From positions 4,010,001 to 4,074,000 of the forward strand of contig CP087974.1 in the NCBI GenBank assembly GCA_024426085.1: a stretch of DNA of 64,000 nucleotides, written 5' to 3'. The notes below the pieces were generated by a model that saw nothing but the letters and a program-made list of their open reading frames with translations, did no database searches and had not been told where the DNA came from. Shown here piece by piece: positions 8,838 to 18,594 of the stretch (the stretch's first letter is position 1; every line of letters starts with the position of its first letter). This DNA comes from Rhizobium sp. RCAM05350 (GTDB lineage Bacteria > Pseudomonadota > Alphaproteobacteria > Rhizobiales > Rhizobiaceae). The position numbers and the translations under genes were made by a program.

Positions 8838-10090
8838 CTACCCCACAATCCCTGCCGTCTCGACCACCGCATGAAACAGCACATCACATCCTGCAGAGGC
8901 CCATTCCTTGGAGATGTCCTCGGCCTCGTTGTGGCTGAGGCCGCCGACGCAGGGGCACATGACCATGGTGGCGGGGGCGACCTTGGCGGCCCAGCAGGCG
9001 TCGTGGCCGGCGCCGGAGATCAGGTTCATATGGCTGTAGCCGAGTTTTTCGGCAGCGGTGCGAACGGCGGTGACCAGCGTTGGATCGAAAGTGACCGGCT
9101 CGGAAATGGCCGATGGCTTCGATGGAGCAGCCCACACCGAGCGCATCGGTGATCTTCGGGGCTTCGGCCTCGATCTTGGCGCGCATCCGGTCGAGCTTGG
9201 CCTTGTCGGGGGAGCGGATGTCGACGGTGAAGACAACCTTGCCCGGCAGCACGTTGCGGGAATTCGGCGAGAAGAACACCTGGCCGACGCCGCCGACGGC
9301 GCCCGGCTGGTTTTCCATGGCGACGCCCTGAACCATCTCGATGATCCGCGCCATGGCAAGGCCGGCATTGACGCGCAGGTTCATCGGCGTCGAGCCGGTA
9401 TGGGCTTCGCGGCCGGTCAGCGTGAATTCCAGCCACCACAGGCCCTGACAGTGCGTCACCACGCCGATGGTCTTTTCCTCGGCTTCGAGGATAGGTCCCT
9501 GTTCGATATGGTATTCGAAATAGGCGTGCATTTTTCGCGCCGACGTCTTCGTCGCCTTGCCAGCCGATCCGCTTCAGCTCGTCGCCATAGGTCTTGCCTT
9601 CGGGATCCTTGCGGCCATAGGCGTAATCCAGTTCATGGATGCCGGCAAAGACGCCGGAGGCCAGCATGGCAGGCGCGAACTGCGCGCCTTCCTCGTTTGC
9701 CCAGTTGGTGACGACGATCGGATGTTTTGTCTTGATGCCGAGATCATTCATGGTGCGGACGACTTCCAGCGCGCCGAGCACGCCAAGTACGCCGTCATAT
9801 TTGCCGCCAGTCGGCTGGGTATCGAGATGCGAGCCGACATAGACGGGCAGGGCATCGGGATCAGTGCCGGGGCGTGTTGCAAACATCGTGCCCATCTTGT
9901 CGACGCCCATGGTCATGCCGGCGTCTTCGCACCATTTTTGAAACAGGTGGCGGCCTTCGCCGTCTTCGTCGGTCAATGTCTGGCGATTGTTGCCGCCGGC
10001 AATGCCGGGGCCGATCTTGGCCATATCCATCAGTGAATCCCACAGACGGTCGGCGTTGACGCGCATGTTCTCGCCCGGTGCATGAGCCAT
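8838..10090 (-). CDS. N-carbamoyl-beta-alanine amidohydrolase (M20 family, HyuC/AmaB type)
   Basis: Hydrolyses N-carbamoyl-beta-alanine or -aminoisobutyrate to the beta-amino acid, CO2 and ammonia, the last step of reductive pyrimidine degradation. ATG 10090 (MAHAPGENMRVN) follows AGGAGAACC. Metal-site motifs are VGSHLDTQPTGGKYDG, TNWANEEGAQFAPAM and EYHIEQGPILE; the dimerisation lid has AHTGSTPM; the C-terminal site is SGAGHDACW and GGLSHNEAE. Lesions near 9535 and 9105 split it into three frames. Repaired length is about 418 residues. Allantoate amidohydrolase and L-carbamoylase belong to the same family; the neighbours favour the pyrimidine role. Confidence 0.9.
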
Positions 10091-10228
10091 GACGGTTCTC
10101 CTCATTCTTTTTAAGGGAGGCAGATTTGGCTGCGCATCCCGTCGTTCCCGTGGTCAAATCGGGGCAATCTGGTTTTTCTGATTGCCCTGCGATCAGCCGT
10201 TGCGTTTGTGTTTGAACTGACTGATAAT

Positions 10229-10244
10229 TTGACCGGTTGGTAAA
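10229..10244. promoter_or_regulatory. RutR-like operator between amidohydrolase and regulator genes
   Basis: TTGACCGGTTGGTAAA matches 12 of the 14 fixed bases of the known RutR palindrome, TTGACCA-NN-TGGTCAA. It lies in the divergent promoter region, 139 bp before the amidohydrolase start and about 118 bp before the TetR gene. It could control both directions. Confidence 0.65.
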
Positions 10245-10361
10245 ACATTACAACTTCCGTTGCCGCACTCAAGGTGAAAAACAGAAAAAACGTAAGTGCC
10301 GTCCGAATTTTTGGATGATGCGGTTTTCGGACGTTTTCAGGCCGCGCGCAGGCGGCGATTG

Positions 10362-11031
10362 ATGAGAAGACTGGGGGAAAGATGGTACTTCCTGAGGGCA
10401 GCCCGCACGCAAAGGCGAACCCGCATCCAAGAGGAGAAGGAAGAACTGATTCTGGAAGCGGCACTCGACGTGTTCGCCACTCACGGTTTTCGTGGCAGCA
10501 CCATCGACCAGATCGCCGAGGTGGCGGGCATGTCCAAACCCAACCTGCTCTATTATTTCCGCACCAAGGAAGCGATGCACCGCGCGCTGATCGACCGGGT
10601 GCTCGACAGCTGGCTCGACCCGTTGCGTGAGTTTGATGCGGAGGGAAGTCCGGTCTCGGAAATTCGCAGCTATATCCGCCGCAAACTGGAGATGGCGCGG
10701 GATTTCCCATGAGAGCAGATTATTCGCCAACGAGATTCTGCAGGGCGCTCCCCATATCGAGGACGAGCTCAAGGGACCGCTGAAGACGCTGGTGGATGAG
10801 AAGGCGGACGTCATAAGGGCCTGGGCAAAGGCCGGTAAGATTGCCAACTGCGATCCTTATCACCTGATTTTCGCCATCTGGTCGACGACGCAGCACTATG
10901 CCGATTTCGATGTTCAGGTGCGCGGGGTGCTGGGAGAGCAGCGCTCCGGCGAAGGACGTTTTGAAGATGCTGCGCGGTTTCTCGAGCAGCTGTTCGTCAG
11001 CGGCCTCGAGATCAGGGATGGCAGCGCGTGA
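10362..11031 (+). CDS. TetR-family regulator, RutR-like
   Basis: N-terminal helix-turn-helix (ATHGFRGSTIDQIAEVAGMS, then KPNLLYYFRTKEAM) followed by a ligand domain. That domain closely follows E. coli RutR, with R-L-F-A-N-E-I-L-Q-G-A-P, LKTLVDEKADVIRAWAKAGK and HLIFAIWSTTQHYADF. RutR is released from DNA by uracil, so this is the probable pyrimidine sensor of the cluster. A lesion near 10708 splits it. The start is uncertain; ATG 10362 gives about 223 residues. A RutR-type operator lies upstream at 10229-10244 and a similar site before preT at 15840-15855. Confidence 0.87.
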
Positions 11032-11187
11032 GCCTCGCCCACCTCTAGGTCGCCAGTATAATTCTCCAGCGTCCTTCCGCCTGCGCTCGATAGAGCGCCG
11101 CGTCAGCATCTCGTTGAAAGATGTCGTTGCCGGAGCGTAGCGGACTGCCATTGTCCGATAGAGTGGCAGTAGGCGCTTCGCCGCCGA

Positions 11188-12854
11188 TCAAGCAGGTGTT
11201 TCCGGCGGGCGGTTGGCCTCCATCATCGCTTCCACCTCCTCTGCGTTCTGGACGATCAAGGTTTCGAGCGTGCCGGTGCGGCCGCGAATGGAGATGTTGT
11301 AGCTTTCCCGGTCATCGACCGTAAGCCCGGCATAACGGACAAGATCAGCGGAAACAGCGAGCTGCGCATCATATTCCTTGGCGAAGCCTTCCAGACGGCT
11401 TGCGGCGTTGATCGTGTCGCCGACTGCGGTCAGCGATGAAGCCTTGCTGCAGCCGATCTGGCCGATGATCGCCGGGCCGGCATGCATGCCCATGGCAATG
11501 CGCAGCGGCTTGTCGAGTTCACTCATGAAGTTACGGTTCAGCACGTCGATGCCTTTGGCGATACGGGTCGTCGCCGTCAGCGCCTGCGCACAGGCATCTT
11601 CGATGCTGTTGTTCAGTCCGAAAAGCGCCAGGGCACCATCGCCGATGAACTTGTCGATGACGCCGCCGGAGGCTTCCACCGCCTCGCCGATGGTTTCGAA
11701 GTAGCGGTTGAGCAGGAAGACGGTATCGAAGGGCAACTGTCTCTGCGCAAGCAGTGTGAAATCGCGCAGATCGCAAAATAGCACCGCGATGTGGCGCTCG
11801 CGGCCGGCTGCCTGCTGCTCGGTCGGCTGGGCCTTGAGGCCGACATTGTCGCCGCCGAGAATGGGAGAGATCGATAGGTTGTGGTTCGGTCGCAACTGGC
11901 AGGCGAGGCGCACATTGTCGGGCGCGCGGATACGCGTCAGCGTCGCCCGCTCTGCATCGCTGGCCGGCGGTTGGCGTTCGAGACCTTCCGTTACCCGTAC
12001 CCGGCAGGTCGAACACCGCCCGCGCCCGCCGCAGATCGAAAGGTGAGGGATGCCTGCAGCACGGCTTGCCTCCAGCACGCTGAAACCTTTTGCGACCGAG
12101 ATGGCCCGGTCGGGATAGGTGACCCGGATTTTTCCGCGAACAGGAATGGCGCGCAGGATCAATGTTCCGGCGATCATCGCCAGCAGGCCAGCAGTGATGG
12201 ACGTCCTGATTTGCCCTATGATTTCGGGTGCAGTGCGTACGGGCATGAACCAGGCGGTCGATGGCAGCCCAACTTCCAGCGACCGGGCGCCTGCAGCAAA
12301 ACCGAGCAAGGCCAGCAGCGGAACGAGGACGGCAAAGGAATAGAAGAACAGAAAATAGCGCGGATACCAGTTGCGCCCGCGCATCCAGAACCATGCGCCG
12401 AGGCAGCCATGCGCCCAGACGATGATCAGTACCAGCGACTGCCGTGTCGCGTTAACGGGATCTGCCCAGAGCGTCGGCAACACCTGATAGTAGCCATCGC
12501 CATAACCCGTGAGCATCCACTGACCCGGGTGCTGACCACATGGCCAACGATGAGGAAGGGGAAGGCAAGGCCAAAGATGATTTTCAGTGCCTCGCGGACC
12601 GGCATGCGCAGGGTTTGCCGGCGGTAGAGGCTTTCAAGCGCGAGCACGAAGTGGACGAGCAACGATCCGTACAGCAGCATCGTGCCCGGCCAGCTTCGCC
12701 AGACCAAGTTGAAAACCCGGCGCGCGGCTTCCATGGTCTCGACGGAAATGAGGCCGAGGGCGTGATTTGAAAAATGCGTGAGCAGGAACAAACCCAGGCA
12801 GGCGCCCGTCAGGAGATGCAGCCTTTTGCGGGTTCGTGATGAGGCGATCTTCAA
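11188..12854 (-). CDS. Membrane adenylate/guanylate cyclase with cytochrome b-like anchor and [2Fe-2S] domain
   Basis: About 555 residues, split by one lesion near 12520. The N-terminal ~220 residues form six membrane segments with several helix-borne histidines (LLTHFSNHALG, HFVLALES, LIVGHVVSTR, VWAHGCLG), like diheme succinate:quinone reductase anchors. Next is a ferredoxin domain with C-G-G-R-G-R-C-S-T-C and a later Cys in RLACQ. The class III cyclase domain follows, with metal Asp residues in FCDLRDFT and FIGDGALALF, and DTINAASR carrying the transition-state Asn and Arg. Rhizobial CyaC-type cyclases share the anchor idea. Redox control of cAMP is inferred. It converges on the TetR gene and sits between two parts of the pyrimidine cluster. 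Confidence 0.88.
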
Positions 12855-13092
12855 GCAGGCATCCGGTGTTGGCGGCCAGGCCGCGTCTTGTCTACCCTCT
12901 TATTGACGAGTTCTGGACGAGGGGCAACGCACGTTTTCGTGGACGCATTGTCGCAATTTCGTGCCCAATGCCCTGTTGGGGGGCACGGCCATAAAATCCC
13001 GCTGCATTGCGCAGCAGATTTTTTGAAGCTTAAATGACCATCGGCCACCCCGCGTTTTCTACGAAGCGGCCGATACGTCTTGCACAGGAGAA

Positions 13093-14406
13093 TTACTCGG
13101 CAGCCTGGCGGGCCATCGGGTTGTTCGGGTGCGTGGTCCAGTTGGCATAGTTCGGATCGACCGTCTTACCGGTGCGTTCGTCCAGCACTCCCGGCTCAAG
13201 GCCGACCATGGTGATGCAGTCCTGCACCGGACAGACGTTGACGCAGAGATTGCAGCCGACGCATTCATCTTCCATCACCTCGAAATGGCGTTTTCCATCG
13301 ACGTACTGGGTGATCGCCTGATGCGATGTGTCTTCGCAGGCGATATGGCAGCGGCCGCATTTGATGCAGGCATCCTGGTCGATGCGGGCCTTGGCGATGT
13401 AATTGAGGTTGAGATACTGCCAGTCGGAGACGTTCGGGACGGCCCGGCCGCAGATGTCGTCGAGACTGCGATGGCCCTTGGTGTCCATCCAGTTGGACAA
13501 ACCCGTAATCATCTCTTGAACGATCTTGAAGCCGTAGGTCATGGCTGCGGTGCAGACCTGGACGTTGCCGGCGCCGAGAACGAGGAATTCGGCAGCGTCG
13601 CGCCAGGTGGTGATGCCGCCGATGCCGGAGATCGGCAGGCCGTAGGTTTCCGGATCGCGGGCGATCTCGGCCACCATGTTGAGCGCGATCGGCTTGACTG
13701 CCGGTCCGCAATAGCCGCCGTGACTGCCCTTGCCGTCGATCGAGGGTTCCGGCGAGAACGTATCGAGATTGACCGAGGTGATCGAATTGATCGTGTTGAT
13801 CAGCGACACCGCATCGGTGCCGCCGGATTTGGCGGCGCGCGCAGGCTTGCGGATGTCGGCAATGTTCGGCGTCAGCTTAGTGATGACGGGCATGCGGGTG
13901 TACTGCTTGCACCAGCGTACGACCATTTCGATATATTCCGGCACCTGTCCGACCGCAGCACCCATGCCGCGTTCCGACATGCCGTGCGGACAGCCGAAGT
14001 TGAGCTCGATGCCGTCGGCGCCGGTTTCTTCCACCAACGGCAGAATCGCCTTCCAGGCATTTTCCTCGCAAGGCACCATGATCGAGGCGATCAGCGCCCG
14101 GTCCGGCCAGTTCATCTTCACCTGCTTCATCTCGCGCAGGTTGGTGTAGAGATCGCGGTCGGTGATCAGCTCTATATTGTTGAGCCCCAGCAGGCGGCGG
14201 TCGGCGCCCCAGATCGCGCCGTAGCGCGGGCCGTTGACGTTGACGACCGGCGGTCCTTCCTCGCCCAGCGTCTTCCAGACCACACCGCCCCAGCCGGCCT
14301 TGAAGGCGCGCTCGACATTGTAGGCCTTGTCGGTTGGCGGCGCGGAAGCCAGCCAGAACGGGTTCGGGGACTTGATGCCGACGAAGTTATTGCGGAGATC
14401 AGCCAT
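13093..14406 (-). CDS. preA: NAD-dependent dihydropyrimidine dehydrogenase, PreA subunit
   Basis: 437 residues, intact. FMN-binding dihydroorotate-dehydrogenase-like barrel (NPFWLASAPPTDKAYNVERA; GIELNFGCPHGMSERGMG; GIGGITTWRDAAEFLVLGA). The C-terminus carries two [4Fe-4S] motifs: C-I-K-C-G-R-C-H-I-A-C and C-V-G-C-N-L-C-V-N-V-C-P. With PreT it reduces uracil or thymine to the dihydro form in the cytoplasm. In E. coli the equivalent pair is preT-preA, and the order is the same here (15 bp between genes). Confidence 0.96.
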   Translation of the reverse strand: MADLRNNFVGIKSPNPFWLASAPPTDKAYNVERAFKAGWGGVVWKTLGEEGPPVVNVNGPRYGAIWGADRRLLGLNNIELITDRDLYTNLREMKQVKMNWPDRALIASIMVPCEENAWKAILPLVEETGADGIELNFGCPHGMSERGMGAAVGQVPEYIEMVVRWCKQYTRMPVITKLTPNIADIRKPARAAKSGGTDAVSLINTINSITSVNLDTFSPEPSIDGKGSHGGYCGPAVKPIALNMVAEIARDPETYGLPISGIGGITTWRDAAEFLVLGAGNVQVCTAAMTYGFKIVQEMITGLSNWMDTKGHRSLDDICGRAVPNVSDWQYLNLNYIAKARIDQDACIKCGRCHIACEDTSHQAITQYVDGKRHFEVMEDECVGCNLCVNVCPVQDCITMVGLEPGVLDERTGKTVDPNYANWTTHPNNPMARQAAE

Positions 14407-14421
14407 TGTTCATTCTCCCCT

Positions 14422-15783
14422 TCAAGCGACGGCTTCGGCCGGCTGCGATGCAGCGGCGAGCACGTGGTTGATCGATTCGGCGGCGTCGCGGCCCATGGCA
14501 ACGGCGGAAACCGTCAGATCCTCGCCGCCAAGTACGCAGTCGCCGCCCGCCCAGACACGGTCGAGCGATGTGCGGCCTTCGCCATCGACGACGATGCGGC
14601 CGGACTGCAAGGCGATGATGCCGAGACCGTCGGCTTCGAACGTCTGGCCGATGGCCTTCAACACGTGGTCGGCGGTGATAACGCCGGTTTCGCCTGTCGT
14701 GGTCAGGCGGCCGTCCTCGATCCTGGTATAGTCAAGCTCGATGCCGGCCACGTTGCCGTCGCGGGCGATGATGCGCTTGGGCTGCAGCCAGTGGCGGATC
14801 GTGACACCCTTCGAGGCAGCAAGATCCTGCTCGAATTCCGAGGCGTTCATGCTCTCTTTGCCGCGGCGGTAGCAGATGGTCACTTCCTCGGCGCCAAGCA
14901 GCTTGGCCTGAACGGCAGCATCGACCGCGGTCATGCCGCCGCCGAGCACCACGACGCGGCGGCCAATGGCGATGTCGGCCTTGGTTTCGGATTGCCGCAG
15001 AGCTGCGATGAAATCGACCGCGTCCTCGACGCCTTCGGCAGTTTCGCCTTCGGCCCTGAGAGCATTAACGCCGGCCAGGCCGAGGCCGAGGAAAACAGCG
15101 TCGTGTTTGGAGAGCATGTCGCCCAGCGAAAAATCGCGCCCGAGCATCATGCGATTGCGGATCTCGATGCCGCCGATGGCAAGCACGTAGTCGACTTCGG
15201 CCTGGGCGAAGTCATCGACCGCCTTGTAGGTGGCGATGCCGTATTCGTTGAGACCGCCGGCCTTTTCACGGGCATCGTAGATGACGACGTCATGGCCCTT
15301 GACCGCCAGGCGGTGGGCGCAGGCAAGGCCGGCCGGGCCGGCGCCGACCACGGCGATGGATTTACCCGTCGGTTCGGCGCGCTGATAGAACTGCCGGTTT
15401 TCGCGCATGGCGATATCGGTCGCATAACGCTGCAGCCTACCGATTTCGACCGGCCGATGCTCGGCCTCGTTGCGTACACACGCCTGCTCGCACAGCGTTT
15501 CGGTGGGACAGACGCGGGCGCACATGCCGCCGAGGATGTTCTGGTCGAAGATGGTGTTGGCCGAGCCGATCGGGTTTCCAGTCGATATCTGCCGGATGAA
15601 CAGCGGGATATCAATGGAGGTGGGACAGGCCGTCATGCAGGGCGCGTCGTAGCAGAAGTAACAGCGGTCGGAGGCAACCAGTGCTTCATGCTCGTCCAGC
15701 GGCGGATGCAGATCGGAAAAATTCTTCTCGTATTCGAGGGGAGACAGGCGCCCGCTCACTATTCCAGTTTCAGTCGTTCCCAT
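14422..15783 (-). CDS. preT: NAD-dependent dihydropyrimidine dehydrogenase, PreT subunit
   Basis: 453 residues, intact. The N-terminal Fe-S region has cysteine clusters CYFCYDAPCMTACP and GGMCARVCPTETLCEQAC. The FAD Rossmann motif is VVGAGPAGLACAHRLA and the NAD(P) motif VVVLGGGMTAVDAAVQAK, ending with the GlxA-like WAGGDCVLGGEDLTVSAVA. It passes electrons from NADH to PreA. First gene of the preTA operon. Upstream lie two copies of AAACGGTAA (15818 and 15846), the second within a RutR-like palindrome. Confidence 0.95.
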   Translation of the reverse strand: MGTTETGIVSGRLSPLEYEKNFSDLHPPLDEHEALVASDRCYFCYDAPCMTACPTSIDIPLFIRQISTGNPIGSANTIFDQNILGGMCARVCPTETLCEQACVRNEAEHRPVEIGRLQRYATDIAMRENRQFYQRAEPTGKSIAVVGAGPAGLACAHRLAVKGHDVVIYDAREKAGGLNEYGIATYKAVDDFAQAEVDYVLAIGGIEIRNRMMLGRDFSLGDMLSKHDAVFLGLGLAGVNALRAEGETAEGVEDAVDFIAALRQSETKADIAIGRRVVVLGGGMTAVDAAVQAKLLGAEEVTICYRRGKESMNASEFEQDLAASKGVTIRHWLQPKRIIARDGNVAGIELDYTRIEDGRLTTTGETGVITADHVLKAIGQTFEADGLGIIALQSGRIVVDGEGRTSLDRVWAGGDCVLGGEDLTVSAVAMGRDAAESINHVLAAASQPAEAVA

Positions 15784-15839
15784 TTTTTGCTCCCAAATGT
15801 CGTGCCTCAGGATGATGAAACGGTAACACGCTTTATTTT

Positions 15840-15855
15840 TTTATCAAACGGTAAA
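15840..15855. promoter_or_regulatory. RutR-like operator upstream of preT
   Basis: The minus-strand reading TTTACCGTTTGATAAA shares 13 of 16 bases with the site at 10229-10244 and keeps its dyad. It is 57 bp before the preT start, where a repressor could block RNA polymerase. The shared half AAACGGTAA recurs at 15818-15826, 28 bp away. Confidence 0.55.
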
Positions 15856-15986
15856 ATTTTAAAATGAAAATCGCAGGAATCCCAGCGCCGTAGGGGTTTC
15901 AAAGGGTCGGCAAGGGGAGGCGCCATGGTCTGTGTTTGACAGAGGCCGGGAAAAAGTGTCAGCACATCGTTCAGGGAGTAAGGAAA

Positions 15987-16939
15987 ATGGCGCGCAGACC
16001 GGAAGGCAGTAACAGGCTCGATGACGCCGCGCGTGGGCTGGCTCTATTATGTCGCCGGACGCACGCAGGACGAAATTGCCTCCAGCATGGGCATCTCGCG
16101 CCAGTCGGCGCAGCGACTGGTTTCGCTGGCCATGGCCGAGCGCCTGATCAAGGTTCGCCTCGACCACCCGATCGCCGCCTGTCTCGAGCTCGGGCTCCGC
16201 CTCAAGGAGAAATTCGACCTCCGGCAAGTGGATATCGTGCCGAGCGATCCGGGCTCCTCCTCGACGACCGTCGGCATTGCCGAGGCAGGCGCGGCGGAGA
16301 TCGAGCGTTGGCTGAAGTCGACCGATCCGATCATCCTTGCCATTGGCACAGGTCGCACATTGAAGGCGGCGATCGACCAGTTGCCGGCGATGGAATGTCC
16401 GCAGCACCGTATCGTCTCCTTGACCGGTAATATCGGTCCCGACGGTTCGGCGGCCTACTACAACGTCATCTTCTCGATGGCCGATGCCGTCAAGGCGCGG
16501 CATTTTCCGATGCCGCTGCCGGTTCTCGTTTCGTCGCCGGAGGAGCGCGCGGTGCTTCACAATCAGGCACTCGTCAAATCGGCGTTACAGCTTGGTGCGG
16601 AGGCCAATGTCGCCTTCGTCGGTGTCGGTGAACTGGGCGAGCGGGCGCCTCTGTGCGAAGACGGTTTTCTTGCCCAGGATGAAATGCTGCGCCTCATGGA
16701 CGAGGGGGCGGCAGGTGAAATCTGCGGCTGGATGTTTGATCGTGACGGGCAGATGATGTCCGGCAGCATCAACAAGCGCGTCGCCAGCGTGCCCTTGCCG
16801 TCGCGCTGATTCTGCGACCGTGATCGGTCTTGCCAAGGGCCAGCGCAAACATGTCGCTTTGCGGGCTGCCCTGACGGGGCGGGTGATCAACGGTTTGATC
16901 ACGGATGAGTCGACCGCCGAGTTTTTGCTCAAAGACTGA
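15987..16939 (+). CDS. SorC/DeoR-family sugar-responsive regulator of the polyol operon
   Basis: ATG 15987 after GGGAGTAAGG starts MARRPEGSNRLDDAAR. A lesion near 16027 leads to VGWLYYVAGRTQDEIASSMG and the HTH (GISRQSAQRLVSLAMAERLI). The C-terminal sugar-binding domain has the phosphosugar-isomerase-like fold (AIGTGRTLKAAIDQLP, SLTGNIGPDGSAAYYNV). A second lesion near 16808 hides the true end; the restored frame reads VIGLAKGQRKHVALRAALTG and stops at 16939, about 317 residues. It lies directly upstream of smoE and probably controls that operon in response to sorbitol, mannitol or a phosphate derivative. Confidence 0.88.
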
Positions 16940-17015
16940 GCGAATTCCCAGAAATTTTCATTAGCAAAATCAAATCGGTGGCATTTCGTTTCTGCACTGC
17001 AGCAACGAATGCCGA

Positions 17016-17071
17016 TTGACATTTTTTGCGAATGTGTGAGTAATTGCCCACGAGCAAGGCAAATGCTCACA
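17016..17071 (+). promoter_or_regulatory. smo promoter with long dyad operator
   Basis: A TTGACA -35 box is at 17016-17021. Over the expected -10 region lies an inverted repeat, TGTGAGTAATTGCC at 17035-17048 and GGCAAATGCTCACA at 17058-17071. The arms match at 12 of 14 positions across a 9-bp spacer. It ends 21 bp before the smoE start. Placement over the promoter suggests repression by the SorC-type regulator just upstream. Confidence 0.6.
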
Positions 17072-17092
17072 ACTCTTCTGGGAGGAAGATAT

Positions 17093-18404
17093 ATGAACTT
17101 GAAAACTTTCCTGCTGGGCACGTGCTCGGCAGTCGTCATCGCGGGTTTTGCCCAGGCAGAAACCCTCACCATTGCCACGGTGAACAATGGCGACATGGTC
17201 CGCATGCAGACGCTGACGGACGATTTCACCAAGGCCAATCCTGACATCCAGCTCGAATGGGTCACCCTCGAAGAGAACGTGCTGCGCAGAACGCGTCACC
17301 ACCGATATCGCAACCAAGGGCGGCCAGTACGACGTGCTGACGATCGGTACCTATGAAGTGCCGATCTGGGCCAAGCAGGGCTGGCTCCTGCCACTCGACA
17401 ATCTCGGCGCCGACTATGACGTCGACGACCTGCTTCCGGCCATCCGTTCGGGCCTGACCGCAGACGGCAAGCTCTATGCAGCACCGTTCTACGGCGAAAG
17501 CTCGATGGTCATGTACCGCAAGGACCTGATGGAAAAGGCCGGGCTGACCATGCCTGACGCTCCGACCTGGGAGTTCATCAACGACGCAGCCCGCAAGATG
17601 ACCGACCGTACGGCCGACATCAACGGCATCTGCCTTCGCGGCAAGGCCGGCTGGGGCGAAAACATGGCGTTCCTGACCGCAACGTCCAATGCTTTCGGTG
17701 CACGCTGGTTCGATGAAAGCTGGAAGCCCCAGTTCGATCAGCCGGAATGGAAAGCCACGCTCGATATGTACGTCAAGCTGATGAACGATGCAGGCCCGCA
17801 GGGTGCTTCGTCCAACGGCTTCAACGAAAACCTGGCGCTGTTCCAGCAGGGCAAGTGCGGCATGTGGATCGATGCCACGGTGGCTGCTTCGTTCGTGACC
17901 AACCCGAAGGACTCGACCGTTGCCGACAAGGTCGGTTTCGCTCTTGCTCCTGACACCGGTCTCGGCAAGCGCGGTAACTGGCTGTGGGCCTGGAACCTTG
18001 CCATCCCGGCAGGCACCCAGAAGGCGGAAGCTGCCGAGAAGTTCGTGTCCTGGGCAACCAGCAAGCACTATCTCGACATCGTCGCTGCCAAGGAAGGCTG
18101 GGCAAACGTCCCTCCGGGCACGCGCACCTCGCTCTACCAGAATGCCGAGTACTTGAAGGCGGCTCCGTTCGCCAAGATGACGCTCGACAGCATCAATGCC
18201 GCCGACCCGAAGAGCCCGTCCGTCAAGCCGGTGCCTTACGTCGGAGTTCAGTTTGTCGCCATCCCGGAATTCCAGGGGCTTGGCACAACGGTCGGTCAGC
18301 TCTTCTCGGCAGCTCTTGCCGGTCAGATGACGGTTGACGATGCGCTGGCGCAGGCACAGCAGGTAACCACCCGCGAAATGACTCGCGGCGGTTACATCAA
18401 GTAG
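17093..18404 (+). CDS. smoE: Sorbitol/mannitol ABC transporter substrate-binding protein
   Basis: ATG 17093 follows GGGAGGAAG. Signal peptide MNLKTFLLGTCSAVVIAGFA cleaved near A-Q-A-E. A lesion near 17290 joins the N-terminus (TLTIATVNNGDMVRMQTLTD) to TIGTYEVPIWAKQGWLLPLD and the rest. About 436 residues, the family-1 solute-binding protein size. The motifs NAFGARWFDESWKPQFD and GKCGMWIDATVAAS match SmoE-type polyol binders. First gene of smoEFGK-smoS-mtlK. A strong stem-loop follows it, which usually raises binding-protein transcript relative to the membrane genes. Confidence 0.9.
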
Positions 18405-18423
18405 GTTCCTTCCCAAGGACGGG

Positions 18424-18447
18424 CGGTCCGGACTACCATCCGGACCG
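18424..18447 (+). other. Intercistronic stem-loop after smoE
   Basis: CGGTCCGGA and TCCGGACCG pair exactly around CTACCA, 20 bp past the smoE stop. No T-run follows and the operon continues. The remaining 190-bp gap to smoF holds no gene, only this stem and the short palindrome CCTGACGTCAGG-like sequence near 18495. Confidence 0.6.
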
Positions 18448-18594
18448 TCAACTCAAACCTGACGTCAATCGCCGTGAAGCCTATTGTCGCTGCGCCTGAC
18501 GTCAGGCTTTTCCAAAAAGAATACCAAGGCGGCCGGCTTGCTGCCCTCCCGGCGGGGCGGGTGTCCGTACCGGCATCACAGGGAGGGTGTTGAA

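Noticed and set aside
12855..13092. 65-codon frame between the cyclase and preA
   Set aside because: No ribosome site, no family resemblance and poor coding character; treated as non-coding.
13129..15867. 912-codon open frame on the plus strand
   Set aside because: It is antisense to the intact, well-recognised preA and preT genes, a common effect of high G+C third positions; no ribosome site or family motif.
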